Source: Oribacterium sp. oral taxon 102 (lineage in GTDB: Bacteria > Bacillota > Clostridia > Lachnospirales > Lachnospiraceae). From it: DNA of 64,000 nucleotides. The position numbers and the translations under genes are program-made. This document shows positions 36,501 through 45,414 of this stretch, piece after piece. The first letter of the stretch is position 1, and the number at the start of each line of letters is the position of its first letter. The stretch lies in the NCBI RefSeq assembly GCF_013394775.1, contig NZ_JABXYT010000001.1, positions 944,501 through 1,008,500 of the forward strand. Reading direction: 5' to 3'. The notes below the pieces were generated by a model. It had not been told where the DNA came from, ran no database searches, and was given only the letters and a program-made list of their open reading frames with translations.

Positions 36501-37950
36501 CTTCGGCTGCGGACTGGACGCGGTGACGGTGGATCAGGCGCGGGATATTCTGGCGGGCTCTGATAAGATCTACACCGTCCTGAAAATCGACGAGGTCAAT
36601 AACCTCGGTGCGGCGCGGATCCGCGTGCGCTCGCTGCTCGCGGCGATTCGTGTCCGGGACGAGAAGGGCTATGAGCGGACGATACGGGATGCCGCCTATG
36701 AACGGCGGATCTTCACGAAGGAAATGCGGGAGGAGGGCTACACCATCCTCTGCCCGCAGATGTCGCCGATCCACTTCGAGCTGATCGAGCCGGCGATTCG
36801 CGCGGCGGGCTATAATCTGGTCGTGCTGGAGAATGCGAATCGTTCCGCGATCGACACGGGGCTGAAATATGTCAATAACGACGCCTGCTATCCGTCCATT
36901 ATCGTCATCGGACAGATCATGGATGCGCTCTGCTCCGGGCAGTATGACCTTTCGCGGACGGCGGTCATCATGTCCCAGACCGGCGGCGGCTGCCGTGCCT
37001 CGAACTATATCGGCTTCATCCGTCGGGCACTCGAGAAGGCGGGAATGGGGCAGATTCCGGTGATCTCCCTGAACGCGAACGGCATGGAGAAGACGCCGGG
37101 CTTTCGGATCACGCTGCCGCTGCTCACGAAGGCGATGCAGGGCGTCGTCTATGGGGATGTCTTCATGCGGGTGCTCTATGCGACCCGTCCGTATGAGCGC
37201 ACGCCGGGCAGTGCCGACCGGCTTCACGAAAAGTGGAAAAAGCGTGTGATCCGCTCGCTTTCCACCTCCCATGCGCACATGGGGGAGTTCGCGAAGAATG
37301 TCCGCGCCATTATCCGGGATTTCGACGTGCTGCCGATTCATGAGGATTGGAGGAAGCCGAAGGTCGGGATCGTCGGGGAGATCCTCGTGAAGTTTTCCCC
37401 GCTTGCCAATAACAATATCGTGGCGCTTCTGGAGCGGGAGGGTGCAGAGGCAGTGATGCCGGATCTCATGGATTTTCTGCTCTACTGCTTCTATAATGAG
37501 AACTTCAAGCATGAAAATCTCGGGACGAGCTGGATGGGAAAGACCATCGGCAATACTGCGATCAATCTCCTCGAGTTCTTCCGGAAGACCGCGAGGAAGG
37601 AGCTCTCCGCATCGCGCCGCTTCACCGCGCCGGGCAATATCCGGGAGCTTGCGAAGATGGCGCGGGAATATGTCTCCCTCGGCAACCAGACCGGAGAGGG
37701 CTGGTTCCTGACCGGCGAGATGCTCGAGCTGATCGGGGAGGGCGTAGATAATATTGTCTGCACGCAGCCCTTCGGCTGCCTCCCGAACCATATCGTCGGG
37801 AAGGGCGTCATCAAGGAGCTGAAAAAGCACAATCCGTCCGCCAACATTATCGCAGTGGACTATGATGCCGGTGCCTCTGAGGTCAACCAGCTGAACCGTA
37901 TCAAGCTGATGCTGACGGTGGCGCAGAACAAAATCAGGGAAGAGGGCTAG
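33565..37950 (+). CDS. 2-hydroxyacyl-CoA dehydratase activase-like protein
   Basis: A 1461-residue protein with two tandem BadF/BadG/BcrA/HgdC ATPase domains and a long C-terminal region of the DUF2229/dehydratase-like type. Domain 1 starts [15 protein letters not shown] and domain 2 (about residue 320) [15 protein letters not shown]. Each has the cluster-bridging cysteines ([11 protein letters not shown] with [17 protein letters not shown] with RCTVFMN). Classical activators are single-domain dimers that bind one 4Fe-4S cluster and inject an electron into the dehydratase using ATP. The C-terminal half has several Cys ([25 protein letters not shown]) and may be the electron acceptor. No separate dehydratase genes are adjacent. 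Its substrate is unknown. Confidence 0.92.
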   Translation: MNHSYRLGIDIGSTTVKIAILDREQQIRFSDYRRHFANIQETLADLLTEAREKLGEISLAPVITGSGGLTLSKHMEAFFCQEVVAVATALKAYRPDTDVAIELGGEDAKIIYFKGGIDQRMNGICAGGTGSFIDQMASLLDTDAAGLNELAKGYQMIYPIAARCGVFAKTDIQPLINEGAAREDLAASIFQAVVNQTISGLAQGKPIRGHVAFLGGPLHFMPELRHAFIRTLNLQGEEIIEPENSHLFAAIGSALNCPPAQPETGITALIRRLRNGIRMSMELKRMAPLFRNEEEYAAFHARHERARVRTGKLESYHGNVYLGIDAGSTTTKLALVSEDGELLYKFYSGNDGSPIATAIRSVKEIRALLPEDAHIVYSCSTGYGEALLKSAFQMDEGEVETIAHYYAASFFEPEVDCILDIGGQDMKCIRIKDGTVDSVQLNEACSAGCGSFLETFAKSLDFTVIDFAREALFAENPTDLGSRCTVFMNSNVKQAQKEGASVADISSGLAYSVIKNALFKVIKVTDAKELGRHIVVQGGTFYNDAVLRAFETILGQEVVRPDIAGIMGAFGAALIARERYHLENEKLKKRRPTEEAGKPLTAYGRVQSSMLSLDKIIALQYTTRMTRCKGCNNSCVLTVNQFGAGRSFISGNRCEKGLGRAKTKSEIPNLFAYKLKRMFDYEPLPADLAVRGEIGIPRALNMYENYPFWATFFRELGFRTVLSPASTRRLYELGIESIPSESECYPAKIVHGHIEWLIRKGVKTIFYPCVPYERNESPEAGNHYNCPMVTSYAENIKNNMESLGLNSIFFMKPFVAFTNEKILTDQLVRSFLHPQNIEEIVRPEGELTKERIGEQFRRWNFTEEELRGAAHEAWKELLQARRDMEKKGEETLRWMEQTGHRGIVLAGRPYHVDPEINHGIPELITSFDFAVLTEDAVSHLGEVERPLIVTDQWMYHTRLYRAASFVKTREDLDFIQLNSFGCGLDAVTVDQARDILAGSDKIYTVLKIDEVNNLGAARIRVRSLLAAIRVRDEKGYERTIRDAAYERRIFTKEMREEGYTILCPQMSPIHFELIEPAIRAAGYNLVVLENANRSAIDTGLKYVNNDACYPSIIVIGQIMDALCSGQYDLSRTAVIMSQTGGGCRASNYIGFIRRALEKAGMGQIPVISLNANGMEKTPGFRITLPLLTKAMQGVVYGDVFMRVLYATRPYERTPGSADRLHEKWKKRVIRSLSTSHAHMGEFAKNVRAIIRDFDVLPIHEDWRKPKVGIVGEILVKFSPLANNNIVALLEREGAEAVMPDLMDFLLYCFYNENFKHENLGTSWMGKTIGNTAINLLEFFRKTARKELSASRRFTAPGNIRELAKMAREYVSLGNQTGEGWFLTGEMLELIGEGVDNIVCTQPFGCLPNHIVGKGVIKELKKHNPSANIIAVDYDAGASEVNQLNRIKLMLTVAQNKIREEG

Positions 37951-37958
37951 AGGGGGAG

Positions 37959-37992
37959 AAGCCGCCGGAAATCGTACCGGCGGCTTTCCTTC
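37959..37992 (+). terminator. Terminator after the activase-like gene
   Basis: AAGCCGCCGG and CCGGCGGCTT form a perfect 10-base stem around AAATCGTA, with a short pyrimidine tail. Confidence 0.7.
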
Positions 37993-38016
37993 GTAAGCTG
38001 TGCTTCGGATTCGCTC

Positions 38017-38045
38017 TTGAAAAATATGCCCTGTACAAGTATACT
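38017..38045 (+). promoter_or_regulatory. Promoter before the rhomboid-like gene and pyk
   Basis: TTGAAA at 38017-38022 and TATACT at 38040-38045, 17 bases apart. Confidence 0.65.
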
Positions 38046-38133
38046 TTTCTAAGCTTTACGGCGGAACGGCTTCGGATTTTTCGGGATAGAACGGAGCGGT
38101 CTTCGCACGGTGAGACCTTGGAAAGGAGATCTT

Positions 38134-38793
38134 ATGACATTGTATCAAAGGCTGGAAAGGAAGCTTGGAAGATATGCTGTACCGAATTTGATGAAATATA
38201 TCTGCGTGATGTATGCCGTTGGCTTCCTGATCCAGCTGAGCAATCCGTTATTCTACTATTATTATCTGGATCTGGATCCGGAGGCGATCCTGCACGGGCA
38301 TATCTGGCGGATTCTGACCTTTCTCTTTTACTTTCCCAGCCGGAATCCTCTCTGGGCGATACTGGGAATCTGGGTTTATTACAGTCTTGGACAGACGCTG
38401 GAGAGAATCTGGGGAACCTTTAAATACAATTTTTTCTTTTGGACAGGCGTGCTCCTGCTGGTGCTCGGCAGCCTTCTGGCTTATCTTTTTACCGGGATTT
38501 CGTTCCAGCTTGATCCGACCTACATGAATTTCAGTATTTTTCTGGTTTATGCGCTGACCTTTCCGAATGCAACCTTCCTGCTCTACTTCCTGATTCCGAT
38601 TCAGGCGAAGTATCTGGCGATCTTTGAAGCGGTGCTCTATGGGATTTTCTTTTTCCAGAGTCTGCTGGGAGGAGATTTCGGAGGTGCGCTCGCCATCCTG
38701 CTGAGCTTTCTGAATGTCGGGCTCTTCTATTACCTGACGACCCGGAAGCCGCGGCGGAGAGGAAATACCATAGACATTAACGCGTTCCGATAG
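38134..38793 (+). CDS. Rhomboid-like membrane protein lacking a clear catalytic Ser
   Basis: A 219-residue polytopic protein with about six spans and a cytoplasmic basic tail. The region ILHGHIWRILTFLFYFPS followed by YYSLGQTLERIWGTFKYNFFF resembles the early part of rhomboid proteins. However, the GxSG serine motif and the late-helix catalytic His expected of an active protease are not seen. It may be an inactive rhomboid-fold protein acting as a membrane scaffold. ATG 38134 follows GAAAGGAG. It is probably co-transcribed with pyk 65 bases downstream. Confidence 0.7.
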   Translation: MTLYQRLERKLGRYAVPNLMKYICVMYAVGFLIQLSNPLFYYYYLDLDPEAILHGHIWRILTFLFYFPSRNPLWAILGIWVYYSLGQTLERIWGTFKYNFFFWTGVLLLVLGSLLAYLFTGISFQLDPTYMNFSIFLVYALTFPNATFLLYFLIPIQAKYLAIFEAVLYGIFFFQSLLGGDFGGALAILLSFLNVGLFYYLTTRKPRRRGNTIDINAFR

Positions 38794-38858
38794 GAGAGCC
38801 GGCACGGAGGGGACCGGCGGAAGCGGGACATAAGAGTGAAAGGAGATTTGCAGACAGA

Positions 38859-40286
38859 ATGAGAAGAACGAAGATCGTATGTACGATGGGACCGAATTCT
38901 CAGAACTATGAGGTAATGAAGAGGCTGGCGGGGCAGATGGATGTGGCACGCTTTAACTTCTCGCACGGCGATTACGAGGAGCACCTCGGCAGGCTGGAGC
39001 TTCTGAAGCAGGCACGGAAGGAGACCGGCAGACAGGTGGCGGCGCTCCTCGATACCAAGGGACCGGAGATCCGTACCGGTGAGCTGGAGGGACATCAGAA
39101 GCTCACGCTTCTGACCGGAGATGACTTCATTCTGACCACCGAGAAGTGCATCGGGACGAAGGAAAAGGTCTACATCAACTACGACGGCCTCAATGAGGAT
39201 GTGAAGGAGGGAAATGTCATCCTGATCGATGATGGGCTGATCGGGCTTCGTGTCAAGGCGGTTCGCGGTGCGGAGATCCTCTGCACCGTCGTAAACGGCG
39301 GCGAGCTCGGGGAGAAGAAGGGCGTCAATGTGCCGAACGTACCGATCCGTCTTCCTTCCCTGACGGAGAAGGATATGGAGGACATCCGCTTCGGCATCGA
39401 GCAGGGCTTCGATTTCGTGGCAGCGTCCTTCATTCGGAATGCGCAGGCGATCCGGGATATCCGCAAGCTTATTGCGGATGCCAATGCGCACATGAAGATC
39501 ATTGCGAAGATCGAATCGCAGGAGGGGCTGGATAATCTGGACGAGATCATCGACGCTGCAGACGGCATCATGGTAGCGCGTGGAGATCTCGGCGTGGAGG
39601 TCGATGCGAAGAAGCTTCCGCAGCTTCAGAAGGAGATGATACAGAAGGCGAATTTCAAGGGCAAGATCGTCATTACCGCGACGCAGATGCTGGATTCCAT
39701 GATCCGGAACCCGCGCCCGACCCGCGCGGAGGTGACAGACGTCGCCAATGCCGTATACAACGGAACCGATGCCGTGATGCTCTCCGGTGAGACAGCGAAC
39801 GGCAAGTATCCGGTCGAGGCGCTCGAGATGATGGCGTCCATCGTGGAGTATACGGAGCAGTTTATCGACTACAAGTCCTTCCGCACCCGGAAGGTTGAGC
39901 GGAACCTCTACGAGGACATCAGCAACGCCGTCTGCGCTGCGACCGCGACGACCGCGCATGAGCTGCAGGCGAAGGCGATTATTGTTCCGACCATGTCAGG
40001 GAAGACCGCAGAGCTGCTCTCCAAGTACCGCCCGAGGTCTGTGATCGTCGCGCTCTCTCCGAGCCAGGCGACAGCGCGGCAGATGATGCTGCTCTGGGGC
40101 GTATGTCCGATCTGGGCGCGCCGCGCGGATACGACGGACGAGCTTTTCGAAACCTCGATCGAGGAGACGAAGCAGTATGGCTATATCGAGGCAGGAGATC
40201 TCTGCATCATTACGGCAGGGGTCGTCGACGCGATGCGGAGAAGAGCGGTCGGCATCACAAACCTGATGCGGGTGATCCAGGCATAG
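38859..40286 (+). CDS. pyk: Pyruvate kinase
   Basis: Pyruvate kinase turns phosphoenolpyruvate and ADP into pyruvate and ATP, the last step of glycolysis. The 475-residue protein shows the N-terminal RTKIVCTMGPNS, LDTKGPEIRTG, the active-site IIAKIESQEGLDN with MVARGDLGVE, ATQMLDSMIRNPRPTRAE and SGETANGKYPVEAL. It has the standard A, B and C domains and lacks the extra PEP-utiliser C-terminal domain found in many Bacilli. A ribosome site AAGGAGAT precedes ATG 38859. Confidence 0.97.
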   Translation: MRRTKIVCTMGPNSQNYEVMKRLAGQMDVARFNFSHGDYEEHLGRLELLKQARKETGRQVAALLDTKGPEIRTGELEGHQKLTLLTGDDFILTTEKCIGTKEKVYINYDGLNEDVKEGNVILIDDGLIGLRVKAVRGAEILCTVVNGGELGEKKGVNVPNVPIRLPSLTEKDMEDIRFGIEQGFDFVAASFIRNAQAIRDIRKLIADANAHMKIIAKIESQEGLDNLDEIIDAADGIMVARGDLGVEVDAKKLPQLQKEMIQKANFKGKIVITATQMLDSMIRNPRPTRAEVTDVANAVYNGTDAVMLSGETANGKYPVEALEMMASIVEYTEQFIDYKSFRTRKVERNLYEDISNAVCAATATTAHELQAKAIIVPTMSGKTAELLSKYRPRSVIVALSPSQATARQMMLLWGVCPIWARRADTTDELFETSIEETKQYGYIEAGDLCIITAGVVDAMRRRAVGITNLMRVIQA

Positions 40287-40296
40287 GGGAGAAAAA

Positions 40297-41559
40297 ATGG
40301 CATTGAAGAAAAAGCCGGTTACCGGCATGAAGGATATCCTGCCGGAGGAGATGGCGCTCCGACAGTACGTCCTGTCAGAAATCAGAAAAACCTATCGGGA
40401 GTTCGGCTTCACGGAGATCGAGACGCCGGTGGTGGAGCATATCGAGAACCTGCTGAGCAAGCAGGGCGGCGACAATGAGAAGCTGATCTTCAAGGTGATG
40501 AAGCGCGGAGAGAAGCTGGAGAAGGCATTTCAGAGCGGAGATGTGGACAGTGTGGCGGATTCCGGGCTCCGCTATGACCTGACGCTGCCGCTGTCCCGCT
40601 TCTATGCTGAGAATCAGGCGAGTCTTCCGAGTCCGTTCAAGGCACTGCAGATCGGGCCGGTTTTCCGTGCCGACCGTCCGCAGAAGGGACGCTTCCGGCA
40701 GTTTTTTCAGTGCGATATCGACATATTCGGCGACGGCACGAATCTCTCCGAGATCGAGCTGATTCTCGCGATCGGCACGCTCCTGAACCGTATCGGCTTC
40801 GGGGAGAAGCACCCGTTTCGGATCGTACTGAATGACAGGGAGATTCTCCGCGGGCTGCAGTGCTATGCGGGCTTCCCGGAGGAGGATTTCGAGAAGGTCT
40901 GCATCAGTCTGGACAAGGCGGACAAGATCGGGGAAGCGGGCGTGAGGGAGGAGCTCCTCTCCCTTGGGTATCCGGAGGCGGCGATTGATCGTTATCAGTC
41001 GCTGCTTGCGGAGCTCGGTACCGGTGCATCGGATATCCGGAGGCTGGGAGAGCTGCTCCGGGAGGTGATGCCGGAGTCGATCTGTGAGAATCTCGCGGAG
41101 ATCATGGAGGCGGTACAGCAGATATCGGCAGTGCGGCTCAGGGTGGAGTTTGATCCGACGCTGGTGCGCGGCATGGGCTACTATACCGGTCCGATTTTCG
41201 AGATCCGGGCGGAGGACTTCTCCGGCTCGGTCGGCGGCGGCGGACGCTATGACCGGATGGTCGGCAGATTCACCGGACAGGATACGCCTGCGGTGGGCTT
41301 CTCTATCGGCTTCGAGCGGATCATTACCATTATGCTGGACGCGAAGGAGCAGGTTAAGGACAGCCCGAAGAAGACGGCGTTCCTGCTCGAGAAGGGACTG
41401 CCTGCGGAGAGAACCATAGAGGCAGTGAATGCGGCGATGGTGCTCCGGAGGCGGGGCGAGATCGTGCTGCTGTCCCGTATGAATAAGAACAAGAAGTTCC
41501 AGAAGGAACAGCTCTCGGAAGAGGGCTATACAGAATTCAGAGAGTTTTTCAGGAACTAG
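40297..41559 (+). CDS. hisS: Histidine-tRNA ligase
   Basis: A class II aminoacyl-tRNA synthetase of 420 residues. Motif 1 region GMKDILPEEMALRQYV and EIETPVVEHIE are followed by RYDLTLPLSRFYAEN, motif 2 QIGPVFRADRPQKGRFRQF, the HisA signature LVRGMGYYTGPIFEI and motif 3 GFSIGFERI. The C-terminal anticodon-binding domain is present but compact. It starts 10 bases after pyk and is followed 13 bases later by aspS, the common hisS-aspS pairing in Bacillota. Confidence 0.96.
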   Translation: MALKKKPVTGMKDILPEEMALRQYVLSEIRKTYREFGFTEIETPVVEHIENLLSKQGGDNEKLIFKVMKRGEKLEKAFQSGDVDSVADSGLRYDLTLPLSRFYAENQASLPSPFKALQIGPVFRADRPQKGRFRQFFQCDIDIFGDGTNLSEIELILAIGTLLNRIGFGEKHPFRIVLNDREILRGLQCYAGFPEEDFEKVCISLDKADKIGEAGVREELLSLGYPEAAIDRYQSLLAELGTGASDIRRLGELLREVMPESICENLAEIMEAVQQISAVRLRVEFDPTLVRGMGYYTGPIFEIRAEDFSGSVGGGGRYDRMVGRFTGQDTPAVGFSIGFERIITIMLDAKEQVKDSPKKTAFLLEKGLPAERTIEAVNAAMVLRRRGEIVLLSRMNKNKKFQKEQLSEEGYTEFREFFRN

Positions 41560-41572
41560 GGGGGAAGGAAAA

Positions 41573-43378
41573 ATGGCGGAATCCATGCAGGGACTGCACA
41601 GAACAGCGAGATGTGCAGAGATAAATGAGTCCTATATCGGCAAGGCTGTGACGGTGATGGGCTGGGTGCAGAAGTCGAGAAACAAGGGCGGGCTGATCTT
41701 CACGGATCTGCGGGATCGCTCCGGCATTCTGCAGATCCTCTTTGAGGAGGCGGACTGCGGAACAGAGGTCTTCGAGAAGGCGGCGCGGCTCCGCTCGGAG
41801 TTCGTGATCGCAGTGACCGGCACGGTGCGGAGTCGCGGCAAGGATGCCAATGCAGAGCTCGCGACCGGATCGATCGAGGTCTCTGCGAGAGAGCTCCGCA
41901 TTCTCTCCGAGTCTGAGGTGCCGCCCTTCCCGATCGAGAACGGTATCAAGACCAAGGAGGAGATCCGGCTGAAATATCGTTATCTTGACCTCCGGAGACC
42001 GGAGCTTGCGAAGCGGATCATGACGAGAGCGAGGATTGCCTTCCTGATCCGGCAGTTCATGACGGAGAACGGCTTCCTCGAGATCGAGACGCCGACGCTG
42101 ATCAAGTCTACGCCGGAGGGGGCGCGCGACTTCCTCGTACCGAGCCGTATGCACCATGGTTCCTTCTATGCGCTGCCGCAGTCGCCGCAGCTCCTGAAGC
42201 AGCTTCTGATGGTTTCCGGCATGGATCGCTATTTCCAGCTCGCCCGCTGCTACCGTGACGAGGATCTCCGTGCGGACAGACAGCCGGAGTTCACGCAGGT
42301 GGATATGGAGCTCTCCTTCGTGGATGTTGAGGACGTCATCGAGCTGAATGAGCGGCTTCTCCGGTATCTGTTCCGGGAGGTCTGCGGCGTGGAGCTCACA
42401 CTTCCGATTCCTCGGATGCGCTGGATCGATGCGATGAACCGCTACGGCTCCGACAAGCCGGATATGCGCTTCGAGCTGCCGCTTCTCGATGTGAGCGAAG
42501 CAGTTCGTGACTGCGGCTTCTCTGTATTTTCGGGCTGCGTGCAGGCGGGGGGCTATGTTAAGGGGCTCTGTGTCAAGGGGCAGGCAGGAATGCCGAGAAA
42601 GCAGATCGACGCATATACTGAGCTCGTCAGGGGCTACGGTGCGAAGGGGCTCGCTTATCTTACGCTCAATGCGGACGGAAGCCGCAAGAGCAGCTTCGCC
42701 AAGTTCCTCTCGGAGGAGGAGCTCTCCCGGCTTATCGCTGCGGCGAACGCGGAGCCGGGCGATCTGCTCTTGTTCGTATCGGATACGGAGCGGGCGACGG
42801 TATGGAATGCGCTCGGCGCGCTGCGGATCGAGCTGGGTAAGAACCTTGGGCTGATCGATAGGAGCGCATGGAAATTCCTATGGGTGACGGAGTTCCCGAT
42901 GTTTGAGTGGTCGGAGGAGCTGGGACGCTTCCAGGCGATGCACCATCCGTTCACGATGCCGATGGACGAGGATCTCGGGCTGCTCGACAGCAATCAGGGA
43001 GCGGTTCGTGCCAAGGCGTACGACATCGTTCTGAATGGCACAGAGCTCGGCGGCGGCTCGGTTCGTATCCATCAGGCGGAGGTGCAGGAGAAGATGCTTG
43101 AGAAGCTAGGCTTCACGCCTGAGAAAGCGAATGAGCAGTTTGGATTCCTGATGCAGGCATTCAAGTACGGCGTACCGCCGCACGCGGGGCTTGCCTACGG
43201 GCTGGATCGTCTCGCGATGTGGATGGTTGGCTCTGATACGATCCGTGATGTCATTGCCTTCCCGAAGATCAAGGATGGCTCCGACCCGATGATGGACGCA
43301 CCGGCTCCGGTCTTCGACGAGCAGCAGCTCAGCGATCTCGGCATCGCCGTGCTGGGCGAGGAGAACAGTGAGCAGTGA
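41573..43378 (+). CDS. aspS: Aspartate-tRNA ligase
   Basis: A 601-residue bacterial-type AspRS. The N-terminal OB anticodon domain (VMGWVQKSRNKGGLIFTDLR) is followed by the class II core with motif 2 RCYRDEDLRADRQPEFTQVD and motif 3 GLAYGLDRLAMW. Between them lies the bacterial GAD insertion (about 280-420), preceded by YGSDKPDMRFELPL. It charges tRNA-Asp; whether it also charges tRNA-Asn depends on the rest of the genome. Good ribosome site GGGGGGAAGG before ATG 41573. Confidence 0.96.
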   Translation: MAESMQGLHRTARCAEINESYIGKAVTVMGWVQKSRNKGGLIFTDLRDRSGILQILFEEADCGTEVFEKAARLRSEFVIAVTGTVRSRGKDANAELATGSIEVSARELRILSESEVPPFPIENGIKTKEEIRLKYRYLDLRRPELAKRIMTRARIAFLIRQFMTENGFLEIETPTLIKSTPEGARDFLVPSRMHHGSFYALPQSPQLLKQLLMVSGMDRYFQLARCYRDEDLRADRQPEFTQVDMELSFVDVEDVIELNERLLRYLFREVCGVELTLPIPRMRWIDAMNRYGSDKPDMRFELPLLDVSEAVRDCGFSVFSGCVQAGGYVKGLCVKGQAGMPRKQIDAYTELVRGYGAKGLAYLTLNADGSRKSSFAKFLSEEELSRLIAAANAEPGDLLLFVSDTERATVWNALGALRIELGKNLGLIDRSAWKFLWVTEFPMFEWSEELGRFQAMHHPFTMPMDEDLGLLDSNQGAVRAKAYDIVLNGTELGGGSVRIHQAEVQEKMLEKLGFTPEKANEQFGFLMQAFKYGVPPHAGLAYGLDRLAMWMVGSDTIRDVIAFPKIKDGSDPMMDAPAPVFDEQQLSDLGIAVLGEENSEQ

Positions 43379-43459
43379 GGCGGCATCCATAGGGGGACTG
43401 CGGAGCGATCGGATACTGCTCCGTGTATCCGGCAGGGCGGATGCACGGAGCACAGCAGG

Positions 43460-43492
43460 CTTGGGACAGCGCCGAGGCTGTGAAGTTTTTTT
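43460..43492 (+). terminator. Terminator after aspS
   Basis: CTT-GGG-ACAGC and GCTGT-G-AAG form a stem around GCCGAG, followed by a run of seven T. It closes the pyk-hisS-aspS unit. Confidence 0.7.
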
Positions 43493-43625
43493 GAAATCAA
43501 ATTGCAAATAGTTCCTCCCGGCGGGGTTTCATGGTATAGTTAGGAAATGGATTGTACTTGACTAGAGATGGGACGCTGTCAGGAGGTCTTGTTGTTTTTA
43601 TGGAAGAGAAGAGGAGAGGATTCAG

Positions 43626-44255
43626 GTGATAAGAGACGAGTTTCTCCGGAGACTGAGAGCAGAGCTTCTGAACTCCGTGTCTGATAGCGTGATACGGGAA
43701 CAGATCAACTATTATTACAGCTATATCCAGGATGGGATTTCTGCGGGCAAGACCGAGGAGGCTGTGGTTTCCGAGCTTGGAGACGTGCGGCTGATCGCGA
43801 GATCCATCATGGATGCCGCGGAAGCAGGCGGGGATCGGGTCGCTGCGACGACACCCTTCCGCTATTCCGAGGAGGAGATCAATTACAATACGGACGAGGA
43901 GGATCTCGCGTATCAGGGCGCGCAGCAGGACTCTGTGTATACGGAGGAGCCGTTTCAGAGCTTTGGGCAGCAATCGGAGAGAGAAACCAGATACCAGAGC
44001 CGTGAGGAGAGCGCCGACGGGCAGACTGTGGAGAATGAGAGCCGCGGGCAGGCAGAACGGCCGTTTATGCCGGGTGCACATTTTTATCAGATGGGGAATG
44101 CAGGCTGCTTGATCACGGCGGTGCTGCTTTTCCTCCTGCTGTATGGGCTGATGGTGCTGATCGGGGGCGTGTTCCGGCTTCTGTCGCCGATTCTGATGCC
44201 GCTTCTCGTAGTGCTGGTGCTGCTTTGGTTCTTTAAGGGGATAATGGATAATTAG
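43626..44255 (+). CDS. HAAS/DUF1700-like membrane protein
   Basis: A 209-residue protein. The N-terminal helical segment IRDEFLRRLRAELLNSVSDS and YYYSYIQDGISAGKTEEAV, ending in LGDVRLIARSIM, matches the HAAS/DUF1700 domain, often found beside PadR regulators and in membrane-stress proteins. A long acidic, Gln/Glu-rich linker (about 75-145) leads to two C-terminal membrane helices. The GTG start at 43626 has AGAGGAGAGGA five bases upstream. It sits one base before the RNA methyltransferase gene. Function unknown. Confidence 0.75.
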   Translation: MIRDEFLRRLRAELLNSVSDSVIREQINYYYSYIQDGISAGKTEEAVVSELGDVRLIARSIMDAAEAGGDRVAATTPFRYSEEEINYNTDEEDLAYQGAQQDSVYTEEPFQSFGQQSERETRYQSREESADGQTVENESRGQAERPFMPGAHFYQMGNAGCLITAVLLFLLLYGLMVLIGGVFRLLSPILMPLLVVLVLLWFFKGIMDN

Positions 44256-44256
44256 G

Positions 44257-45414
44257 ATGAAAACGTATGAATTGATACTGCCCTGCCATTTCGGACTGGA
44301 GGCGGTGACAAAGCGGGAGATCACGGAGCTCGGCTACGAGACCACGGAGGTTATCGACGGCAGAGTCAGCTTCCTCGGGGACGCGGATGCGATCGCTCGG
44401 GCGAATGTCTTTCTCCGGACGGCGGAGCGGGTGCTCCTGAAGGTCGGGAGCTTCCGTGCGGAGAGCTGGGAGGAACTGTTTCAGGGCACGAGGGCGCTGC
44501 CGTGGGAGGCGTTCCTCCCAAAGGACGCGAGCTTCTGGGTGACGAAGGCGAGCTCCATTAAGTCGAAGCTCTTCTCCACGAGGGATATCCAGTCCATTAT
44601 GAAGAAGGCGATGGTCGCACGGATGGGAGAGTATTATCATGAGAGCTGGTTCGAAGAGCACGGCGCGAAGTATCCGGTTCGCGCCTTCCTTCACAAGGAT
44701 CTCGTGACGGTCTGTCTCGATACGAGCGGGGAGTCTCTGCACAAGAGGGGCTACCGTCTCAAGATGGGAAAGGCGCCGATCACGGAAACCCTCGCCGCGG
44801 CGCTTATCCTGCTCACCGGCTGGCGGGCGGATCGCCCGTTTCTGGATCCGATGTGTGGCTCCGGCACCTTCCCGATCGAGGCGGCGATGCTCGCGGCGAA
44901 TATCGCGCCGGGAATGGATCGTGCCTTTCTTTCCGAGGCATGGGAAAATCTGATTCCGAAGAAGCTCTGGTATGATGTGCTGGAGGAGGCGAACGAGCTG
45001 GTGAATCGGGAGCTTCTTCGGAACGGCGTCGATGCGTCCGGGAAAAGAGTGGACATTCAGGGCTACGACATAGATCCGGAGATCATCCGGGTCTGCCGGG
45101 AGAATGCGGAGCGTGCCGGCGTGGAGAAACTCATCCACTTTCAGACGAGGGATGTCGCAGAGCTGTCGCACCATGGGAGAGGCGGCACGCTGCTCACGAA
45201 TCCGCCCTATGGAGAGCGGATCGAGGATAAGCGCAATCTCCCGATGTTCTATACCGAGCTGCGGGAGGGCTTCGAGGGACTGGATCATTGGAATATGCAC
45301 CTGATTACCGCCTGGGAGGACGCACAGAGGTATCTCGGGAAGGCGGATAAAAACCGAAAGATCTATAACGGGATGATGAAGACCTATTTATACAGCTACA
45401 GGGCGAAGGCATGA
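44257..45414 (+). CDS. THUMP-domain 23S rRNA guanine methyltransferase (RlmL/YpsC type)
   Basis: A class I SAM-dependent RNA methyltransferase of 385 residues. The N-terminal ferredoxin-like and THUMP region (to about 160) binds RNA. The catalytic domain has the SAM motif FLDPMCGSGTFPIEAAM and motif IV TNPPYGER, which marks N2-guanine or related base methylation. Homologous YpsC/RlmL-N proteins methylate 23S rRNA. The last four bases overlap the next start codon (ATGA), so translation is coupled. Confidence 0.9.
   Translation: MKTYELILPCHFGLEAVTKREITELGYETTEVIDGRVSFLGDADAIARANVFLRTAERVLLKVGSFRAESWEELFQGTRALPWEAFLPKDASFWVTKASSIKSKLFSTRDIQSIMKKAMVARMGEYYHESWFEEHGAKYPVRAFLHKDLVTVCLDTSGESLHKRGYRLKMGKAPITETLAAALILLTGWRADRPFLDPMCGSGTFPIEAAMLAANIAPGMDRAFLSEAWENLIPKKLWYDVLEEANELVNRELLRNGVDASGKRVDIQGYDIDPEIIRVCRENAERAGVEKLIHFQTRDVAELSHHGRGGTLLTNPPYGERIEDKRNLPMFYTELREGFEGLDHWNMHLITAWEDAQRYLGKADKNRKIYNGMMKTYLYSYRAKA

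Noticed and set aside
33778..37830. A 1350-codon open frame on the minus strand opposite the activase gene
   Set aside because: It is the exact antisense of a well-conserved protein with strong codon bias. Its translation is Arg/Leu/His-rich with no domain, and there is no ribosome site or promoter. The same applies to other long antisense frames (for example 612-1349, 8219-9571, 38730-39959, 53188-54540, 57409-59109).
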